Shown: in pieces, positions 13,181 through 18,474 of the stretch | How positions within the stretch are numbered: position 1 is the first letter of the stretch | How the letters are laid out: each line of letters opens with the position of its first letter | Assembly: GCA_007119345.1 (NCBI GenBank) | Contig: SKPV01000285.1 | Location: 1 to 18,474 of the forward strand | Origin: Halovivax sp. | Lineage (GTDB): Archaea; Halobacteriota; Halobacteria; Halobacteriales; Natrialbaceae | Direction: 5' to 3' | DNA: 18,474 nt | The notes under the pieces: model-generated | Told to the model about the DNA's origin: nothing | Seen by the model: the letters and a program-made list of their open reading frames with translations, nothing else | The model's database searches: none | Program-made: the position numbers and the translations under genes

Positions 13181-14152
13181 TCACCGAGGCGAGTCCGGGA
13201 AGATGCGCTCGGGAAGGTACGCGGAGACGACCCAGTTGGGATCGTTCACGACCTCGTTGATCTTCAGGTCGACGGCCGCCGAGCACAACAGGTAGGCTCG
13301 CTCGCGGGAGAGTCCGCGTTCGTCGTGCAGGTGGTCGATCATGTGTCGGACGGCGGCTTCGGTCGCGGTCACGAGGTCGTCGGCGATCCCGGTGGTCCCG
13401 TACATCGGTTCGTCGCGACCGGTCGGCGTGAACGGCCCGTCCGTCTCGAACTGCGGTTGCTCGATCGATCGGTCTTCGAGGAGTTCGAACCGGCAGCGCA
13501 CGGACATCGGCGCCTCGATCCCGGTCACGCAGACTTCGCCGTCGCCCTGGGCGGCGTGACAGTCGCCGACGCTGAACATGGCCCCCTCGACCGCGACGGG
13601 AAGGTAGACCGTCGATCCGGCCGTGAGATGTTTGACGTCGAGGTTTCCGCCCACCGATCGCGGCGGATTCGTCCCGTGAGGACCGTCCTCGGCCGGCGCC
13701 ACGCCGATCACGCCGGGAAACGGATCGAGCGGGACGTCGATCCCGTCGCAGAAGTGGCCGACGTCCCCCTCGAGGTCCCATACGAACAGTCCCGGTTCCG
13801 GGAACTCCTCGGCCAGCAGCCCGGCGCCCCACGCACCGGGCGGGAACAGGGTGTACCCCCAGCCCTCGTGTTCGAGCCCGAGAATCTCGATCGCCAGCAC
13901 GTCTCCCGGGCGCGCGCCGTCGATCTCGATCGGCCCGGTCAACGGGTGCACCGGATCGAGATCGAGTGCCGCGACGTCCGCCGCCGTTGAATCGGGGCCG
14001 ATCTGGCCGTCCGTCGCGTCCCGGCACGCGAACCGAACGACCTCGCCCGGCGCGACGGTCCGAACCGGATCCAATCCGTTGTCCCACGCGCTGTGGACGT
14101 GAGCCTCCTCGGCGAGCACCACGTGATCGATCGCGTGATTCTCTCGGGCCAT
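13181..14152 (-). CDS. Acetamidase/formamidase family amidohydrolase (FmdA/AmdA)
   Basis: A 323-aa cytoplasmic amidase expected to hydrolyse formamide or acetamide to ammonia and the acid. Family features: HVHSAWDNGLDPVRTVAPGE near residues 18-37, LTGPIEIDGARPGDVLAIEI, GWGYTLFPPGAWGAGLL, GVAPAEDGPHGTNPPRSVGG (family-typical loop), and GDCHAAQGDGEVCVTGIEAP, the best-conserved segment. The C-terminus (YLLCSAAVDLKINEVVNDPN) also matches, and the length is normal. The start MARENHAIDHVVLAEE is chosen because upstream codons are Arg-rich and non-protein-like, and a TATA-like ATTTTATC (14181-14187) lies about 32 nt upstream. It follows katG on the same strand after 92 bp, with its own promoter. The exact amide cannot be told from sequence. 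Confidence 0.92.
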   Translation of the reverse strand: MARENHAIDHVVLAEEAHVHSAWDNGLDPVRTVAPGEVVRFACRDATDGQIGPDSTAADVAALDLDPVHPLTGPIEIDGARPGDVLAIEILGLEHEGWGYTLFPPGAWGAGLLAEEFPEPGLFVWDLEGDVGHFCDGIDVPLDPFPGVIGVAPAEDGPHGTNPPRSVGGNLDVKHLTAGSTVYLPVAVEGAMFSVGDCHAAQGDGEVCVTGIEAPMSVRCRFELLEDRSIEQPQFETDGPFTPTGRDEPMYGTTGIADDLVTATEAAVRHMIDHLHDERGLSRERAYLLCSAAVDLKINEVVNDPNWVVSAYLPERIFPDSPR

Positions 14153-14180
14153 TCGACCGCGACGCACGCCGCGCCGGAAG

Positions 14181-14187
14181 ATAAAAT
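14181..14187 (-). promoter_or_regulatory. TATA box of the acetamidase/formamidase gene
   Basis: Minus-strand ATTTTAT is centred 32 nt before the ATG at 14152, implying a leader of only a few bases. It is the only AT-rich run in the 92-bp gap after katG. Confidence 0.55.
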
Positions 14188-14244
14188 GATCACCCGGTTC
14201 CTCACGGGGCGACGTCGATAGCGGCCCGGAGCGCTCGTCCGAGA

Positions 14245-16389
14245 TTACTCGAGGTCGAAGCGATCGAGCGTCATCACCTTGTGCCACGTCTCGACGAAGT
14301 CCTCGACGAACTGCGCTTCGCCGTCCGCGGCGGCGTACACCTCCGCGATCGACCGGAGCCGGGAGTTCGACCCGAAGACGAGGTCCACACGGCTCGCCTC
14401 CCACTCGACCGCGCCCGTTTCGCGGTCGCGCAGTTCGAAGATCGCTTCGCCGTCCGAGCTCGCTTCCCACTCGTAGCCCATGTCGAGCAAGACCTCGAAG
14501 AAGTCGTTGTTCAGCGTCTCCGGTTCGTCGGTGAAGACGCCGAGGTCGGAGTGCTGGTAGTTCGCGTCCAGCGCGCGCATGCCGCCGACGAGTACCGTCA
14601 TCTCGGGGGCCGTCAGCGTCAGCAGGTCGGCCCTGTCGACCAGCAGCTCCTCCGCCGAGCGATCCATCACGTCACCCTCGGTGTAGTAGTTGCGAAAGCC
14701 GTCGGCGTCGGGTTCCAGCCACTCGAAGGACTCGACGTCGGTCTGGTCCTGCGTGGCGTCGGTACGCCCCGGCTCGAACGGAACCTCCACGTCGTAGCCG
14801 GCATCCTGTGCCGCCCGCTCGACGGCGCCACAGCCGCCCAGCACGATCAGGTCGGCGAGCGAGACTCGCACGTCGTCCGATCGCGAGCTGTTGAAGTCCT
14901 CCCGGATCTCCTCGAGGACCGTCAGCACGGTCGCCAGCTCTTCGGGCTCGTTCACTTCCCAGTTCTTCTGGGGCTCGAGGCGGATGCGGGCCCCGTTCGC
15001 GCCGCCGCGCTTGTCGCTGTCGCGGTAGGTCGACGCCGACGCCCAGGCGGTCTTGACCAGCTCGGAGACGGACAGTTCCGACTCGAGGATCTCCGCTTTG
15101 AGCTGGGCGATCTCTTCGTCGCCGATCAGTTCGTGGTCGACGTCGGGGAGTGGGTCCTGCCAGAGGAACTCCTCGTCGGGAACTTCGGGGCCGAGGAACC
15201 GCTCCGAGGGGCCCAGGTCGCGGTGGATCAGCTTGTACCAGGCCTTCGCGAAGGCCTCCTCGAGTTCCGCCGGGTTCTCGTGGAACCGCTTGGCGATCTC
15301 ACGGTAGTCCGGGTCCTCCTTGAGCGCGAGGTCCGTCGTGAGCATCATGGGCGTCTGGCTCCCCTCCGGATCGTGGGCAGCCGGCGCGGCGTCCTGTGCC
15401 TCCTCGTCCACCGGCGTCCACTGGTAGGCACCGGCGGGGCTCTCGTCGAGCTCCCACTCGTAGGAAAACAGGTTGTCGAGGAAGTCGTGGTTCCACTGGA
15501 TCGGCGTCTCGGTCCACGGGCCCTCGAGGCCGCTGGTGATGGTGTCGTCGCCCTTACCGGTGCCGTAGTCGCTCTCCCAGCCGAGGCCCTGCATCTCGAT
15601 GGGTGCCTCTTCGGGGTCCGGGCCGAGGTGATCGTCGGGGGCCGCACCGTGGACTTTCCCGAACTCGTGTCCGCCGGCGATGAGTGCGACCGTCTCCTCG
15701 TCGTTCATCGCCATCCGTCCGAACGACTGGCGGATGTACTTCGCCGACTCTTTCGGATCCGGGTTTCCGTCGGGGCCCTCCGGGTTCACGTAGATCAGGC
15801 CCATGTGGTCGGCGGCGAGGTCGCCCTCGAGGTTACCCTCTTCGTCGTGGCGGTCGGAGCCGAGCCACTCCTCCTCGGGGCCCCAGTCGACGCTTTCGTC
15901 GGGCTCGAAGTCGTCTTCGCGTCCACCGGCGAAGCCGTAGGTCTCGAAGCCCATCGACTCGAGGGCGACGTTGCCGGACAGGACTAGCAGGTCCGCCCAC
16001 GAGAGTTTGCGTCCGTACTTTTTCTTGACCGGCCAGAGCACACGGCGGGCCTTGTCGAGGTTGACGTTGTCGGGCCAGGCACTGAGCGGCGCAAAGCGCT
16101 GATGGCCTCCCGAGGCGCCACCACGGCCGTCACTGGTCCGGTACGTCCCCGCGCTGTGCCACGCCATCCGGATGATGAGCGGTCCGTAGTGGCCGTAGTC
16201 CGCCGGCCACCAATCCTGGGACGTCGTCAACACGTCCGCGATGTCCGCCTTCACTTCGTCGAGGTCGAGTTTCTCGAACTCCTCGGCGTAATCGAAGTCC
16301 TCGTCCATCGGATCGACCGGACGGGCGTTCTGGTCGAGGATCTTCAAGTTCAACGCGTTCGGCCACCAATCTTGGTTGGACCCAGTCAT
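14245..16389 (-). CDS. katG: Catalase-peroxidase KatG
   Basis: A 714-aa bifunctional haem enzyme that breaks down hydrogen peroxide. The N-terminal haem domain has the distal site IIRMAWHSAGTY (Arg74, Trp77, His78), Tyr200 in GLIYVNPEGPDGNPDP and Met226 in GRMAMND, which with Trp77 form the covalent Met-Tyr-Trp adduct needed for catalase activity. The proximal haem ligand is His241 in AGGHEFGKVHG; the next residue is Glu where the family normally has Thr. The haem-less C-terminal domain (VKTAWASASTYRDSDKRGGA onward) is complete, ending VMTLDRFDLE. I place the start at 16389 (MTGSNQDWWPN...): codons further upstream are AT-rich and atypical for this genome and contain a TATA-like TTAATAA 26 nt before this ATG. 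Starts at 16392 or 16440 are possible. Confidence 0.95.
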   Translation of the reverse strand: MTGSNQDWWPNALNLKILDQNARPVDPMDEDFDYAEEFEKLDLDEVKADIADVLTTSQDWWPADYGHYGPLIIRMAWHSAGTYRTSDGRGGASGGHQRFAPLSAWPDNVNLDKARRVLWPVKKKYGRKLSWADLLVLSGNVALESMGFETYGFAGGREDDFEPDESVDWGPEEEWLGSDRHDEEGNLEGDLAADHMGLIYVNPEGPDGNPDPKESAKYIRQSFGRMAMNDEETVALIAGGHEFGKVHGAAPDDHLGPDPEEAPIEMQGLGWESDYGTGKGDDTITSGLEGPWTETPIQWNHDFLDNLFSYEWELDESPAGAYQWTPVDEEAQDAAPAAHDPEGSQTPMMLTTDLALKEDPDYREIAKRFHENPAELEEAFAKAWYKLIHRDLGPSERFLGPEVPDEEFLWQDPLPDVDHELIGDEEIAQLKAEILESELSVSELVKTAWASASTYRDSDKRGGANGARIRLEPQKNWEVNEPEELATVLTVLEEIREDFNSSRSDDVRVSLADLIVLGGCGAVERAAQDAGYDVEVPFEPGRTDATQDQTDVESFEWLEPDADGFRNYYTEGDVMDRSAEELLVDRADLLTLTAPEMTVLVGGMRALDANYQHSDLGVFTDEPETLNNDFFEVLLDMGYEWEASSDGEAIFELRDRETGAVEWEASRVDLVFGSNSRLRSIAEVYAAADGEAQFVEDFVETWHKVMTLDRFDLE

Positions 16390-16411
16390 CATCGGAGATT
16401 TGGCCTTTCCC

Positions 16412-16418
16412 TTATTAA
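16412..16418 (-). promoter_or_regulatory. Probable TATA box of katG
   Basis: Minus-strand TTAATAA centred at 16415 is 26 nt before the ATG at 16389, the spacing expected for a leaderless haloarchaeal transcript. If real, longer katG starts at 16440 or 16458 are excluded, because this element would lie inside them or downstream. Confidence 0.5.
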
Positions 16419-16644
16419 GAGTGTCTAATTCGGAAACCATCCCTTCGCCGAAAACCAATCGATCTTTCGAATTAGTGAAATCGGTCGGCGATGGCTTCGT
16501 ACCGACGATCGCGAACGTTTCGCTCGACTGACGAAGAAGTTGGTCGGAGGTTCGCCCGAGAGAGGGCAGACGAGGTCGGCGACACGACGACGTTCGAATC
16601 GCCCTGGCCGGTCGTGACGCGTACCCGCGGGCGTGATTGCGAAA

Positions 16645-16650
16645 CCATTA
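16645..16650 (+). promoter_or_regulatory. TATA-like element of the M48 protease gene
   Basis: CCATTA within GAAACCATTACC lies about 28 nt before the ATG at 16676. No Shine-Dalgarno is present, consistent with a leaderless transcript. The GAAACC just upstream could act as a BRE-like purine stretch. Confidence 0.45.
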
Positions 16651-16675
16651 CCTCCGTCGACGCCAAGACGGCGAC

Positions 16676-17998
16676 ATGTTCGATCCGGTCCCGATCGGCG
16701 AGTACCCCCTCGAGCACGCGGTTTTTCTCGCGCTCGTGGTCGGTTCGTCCGTCTTCTTCGGCGCCCTCGCCGCGTTGAACGTCCGTCACGGCCGCCGAGC
16801 GCTCGAACGCGAGCGCACGTGGGTCAGCGAGCGCCTCGGGGTGGCGGACCCGGACGCGGTCGCCGCCTACCAGCGGGCCAAAACCCGTCTCGGGCAGCTC
16901 CGGACGTGGACGGTCGTCGCCGCGATCCTCGCCGCGCTCTACTCCGGGGCGCTGGCGGCCGCGATCGAGTTCCTCGAGGGGCTCGGCTACGGACCGGTCG
17001 TCACCGGGACGCTGTTTTTCCTCGGCGCGGTCGTCGCCCTGCGAGCGCTCTCCGTCCCGTTCGACGTCTACGACACGTTCGTGGTCGAGGAACGCTTCGA
17101 GTTCAACGAGCAGACGCCCGCGCTGTACGTCCGAGACCTGCTACTGGGGCTGGCGATCACGATGGTCATCGTCGCCGCGTTGGCGGCCGCCGTGCTCTGG
17201 GTGATCGAGGCGCTGCCCGCGCTGTGGCCCCTCGCCGCGCTCGCGCTCTTCGCCGGCTTCTCGCTCGCGATGCTCGTCGTCTACCCCCGGGTGATCGCGC
17301 CGCTGTTCAACGACTTCGAGCCCGTCGAGTCGGGCGACCTCCGCGAGGCCGTCGAGCGCGTCTTCGACCGCGCGGGGTTCACCTGCGACGACGTCTACGT
17401 GATGGACGCGAGTCGGCGCTCCTCGCACTCGAACGCCTACTTCGTCGGCTTCGGGCGAACCAAGCGAGTCGTCCTCTTCGACACGCTCGTCGACCAGATG
17501 GACCTTCCCCAGCTCGAGGCCGTGCTCGCCCACGAGCTGGCCCACTGGAAGCGAGCGCACATCTGGAAGCAGTTCGGGGCCGGCCTCGTCCGCATCGGCG
17601 CCCTTCTCGGGGCCCTCTGGGTGCTCGTCGAGCAGGCGTGGCTCTACGAGATGTTCGGCTTGCCCGAGGCAACCTACGCCGGACTCGCGGTGGGCGCGCT
17701 CTGGCTCTCCCCGCTCATGCAGCTCTCGCGCCCCATCGAAAACAAACTCTCGCTGGCCCACGAGCGCGAAGCGGACGCCTTCGCGACCCACGTGATGGGC
17801 GACGGCGAGCCGCTGATCGAGGCGCTCGCGACGCTCACCGGGGAGAACCTCTCGAACCCGTTCCCGCACCCGTGGTACGCCACCTTCCACTACTCGCACC
17901 CGCCGATACCGGACCGAATCCGCTACATCGAGGCCCTGGACGGCGAGCCGGCGGACGGCGACGAATCGCCCGCCGCCGGCGCGACCGGCTCGGACTGA
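16676..17998 (+). CDS. M48 family membrane metalloprotease, Ste24/CAAX-protease-like
   Basis: A 440-aa integral membrane zinc protease. The N-terminal half carries about five membrane helices (residues 14-35, 78-98, 108-126, 155-178 and 184-203) and the Ste24-like segment FDVYDTFVVEERFEFNEQTP (residues 129-148). The catalytic part has NAYFVGFGRTKRVVLFDTLV, then the zinc motif HELAHWK (His286, Glu287, His290), further hydrophobic segments, and the third ligand Glu365 in LAHEREADAFA. The ending YSHPPIPDRIRYIEAL is typical of M48A enzymes. This pattern fits Ste24/CAAX prenyl protease homologues better than the shorter HtpX. In archaea the role is probably membrane protein quality control; prenyl processing is not established. 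The start at 16676 agrees with a leaderless promoter. The tail from residue 424 is acidic and disordered. Confidence 0.92.
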   Translation: MFDPVPIGEYPLEHAVFLALVVGSSVFFGALAALNVRHGRRALERERTWVSERLGVADPDAVAAYQRAKTRLGQLRTWTVVAAILAALYSGALAAAIEFLEGLGYGPVVTGTLFFLGAVVALRALSVPFDVYDTFVVEERFEFNEQTPALYVRDLLLGLAITMVIVAALAAAVLWVIEALPALWPLAALALFAGFSLAMLVVYPRVIAPLFNDFEPVESGDLREAVERVFDRAGFTCDDVYVMDASRRSSHSNAYFVGFGRTKRVVLFDTLVDQMDLPQLEAVLAHELAHWKRAHIWKQFGAGLVRIGALLGALWVLVEQAWLYEMFGLPEATYAGLAVGALWLSPLMQLSRPIENKLSLAHEREADAFATHVMGDGEPLIEALATLTGENLSNPFPHPWYATFHYSHPPIPDRIRYIEALDGEPADGDESPAAGATGSD

Positions 17999-18051
17999 GG
18001 GTCGGGCGCGATCGGCGGGTCGTCGAACGGGGTGCGTACCCATGGCGAGCG

Positions 18052-18057
18052 TTTAAG
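18052..18057 (+). promoter_or_regulatory. TATA box of the right-edge gene
   Basis: TTTAAG is centred about 32 nt before the ATG at 18086, in the 87-bp gap after the protease gene. A leader of only a few bases is expected. Confidence 0.5.
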
Positions 18058-18085
18058 CACAGCCCGGTGGCGGAGACGCACACGC

Positions 18086-18474
18086 ATGAGCGACCGACAT
18101 CCAAATCGAGACGCGCGACGGTCGGGCCGGGACGATCAGAACGACGGACGGTCGGGCCGGGGCGACCGGTCCGCCTGGGGAGTCGACCTCCCGCGGCGGA
18201 CGATGAGCGAGTTCAGCGCATTCAACCGCGCGGCGATACGAACGTCGCTGAGCGCCCTCGAGTTGCAGCTGACGACCCAGCGGATGGGAGCGGACCTGTC
18301 GAAGGCCCCGCTCGAGAGCTACCTGCGAACCGTCGACGCGTTCGCACCCGACTCGACGGAGGCGGCGGACGCGGACGAGGGCCCGCCAAGGGGCGAGCGA
18401 CAACCGGCGCCCGAGCCGACGGGCCGACGCGGTCCGCAGCTGGCCGCGGAGCCGCCGCCGGCGCGGAGGCGACC
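18086..18474 (+). CDS. Unrecognised gene, 5' part only (runs off right edge)
   Basis: About 129 codons are present. The N-terminus is charged and low-complexity (MSDRHPNRDARRSGRDDQND, then GRSGRGDRSAW) and contains a 30-bp spaced exact repeat of GTCGGGCCGG (18121-18130 and 18151-18160). Residues about 34-90 look like a folded, helical part: WGVDLPRRTMSEFSAFNRAA, then IRTSLSALELQLTTQRMGAD, then LSKAPLESYLRTVDAF. After that the sequence is again Pro/Glu/Arg-rich to the window end. The ATG fits the TATA box at 18052-18057. No family is recognised; the G/C third-position bias in this frame supports real coding. Confidence 0.6.
   Translation, partial: MSDRHPNRDARRSGRDDQNDGRSGRGDRSAWGVDLPRRTMSEFSAFNRAAIRTSLSALELQLTTQRMGADLSKAPLESYLRTVDAFAPDSTEAADADEGPPRGERQPAPEPTGRRGPQLAAEPPPARRR

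Noticed and set aside
14281..15987. A 568-codon plus-strand open frame opposite katG
   Set aside because: KatG motifs on the minus strand are unambiguous; the opposite frame is a GC-driven shadow.

Overview
The window is chromosomal DNA from a halophilic archaeon (class Halobacteria). It is GC-rich with strong G/C bias at third codon positions, and its proteins are rich in Asp and Glu. Many starts lack a Shine-Dalgarno sequence and instead have an AT-rich TATA-like box about 26-29 nt upstream of the ATG (leaderless transcripts). Several families are typical of haloarchaea: a Bat-like PAS/HTH_10 regulator, a HalOD1 domain, an Htr-type transducer with an opsin-family partner, and Tat-dependent secretion. 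Genus cannot be fixed from sequence alone.

Layout. Positions 1-4488 hold a peptide/nickel-type ABC importer locus on the minus strand: a family-5 solute-binding protein and two permeases (DppB-like, then DppC-like cut by the left edge). A DJ-1/PfpI gene on the plus strand splits the locus. The first permease is preceded by a 25-codon leader ORF with a strong ribosome binding site and an ATGA overlap. The binding protein has its lobes in permuted order. Positions 4489-5046 hold no intact gene but show coding-like composition in scattered frames, perhaps a decayed gene. Positions 5047-6037 hold a small two-helix membrane protein and, divergently, a HAD phosphoglycolate phosphatase.

Positions 6194-8535 form a two-gene operon with the architecture of htrII-sopII (transducer, then opsin, ATGA overlap). 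In the opsin the retinal Schiff-base lysine is replaced by Val and the helix-C counter-ion Asp by Ala. It therefore looks like a retinal-independent opsin-family receptor wired to a chemotaxis transducer, and the transducer itself carries a small insertion at its conserved hairpin tip.

Positions 8608-11230 hold a small membrane protein, a Tat-signal hypothetical protein and the tRNA wyosine enzyme TYW1. Positions 11398-16389 are all minus strand: katG, then an acetamidase/formamidase, then the Bat-like regulator followed by a stand-alone HalOD1 protein. Positions 16676-17998 hold a Ste24/HtpX-like M48 membrane protease, and an unrecognised low-complexity gene starts at 18086 and runs off the right edge.

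Short tandem repeats (29-, 43- and 16/17-bp) occupy two of the larger intergenic gaps. I saw no rRNA, tRNA, transposase or CRISPR array. All calls come from reading motifs; no database search was run.
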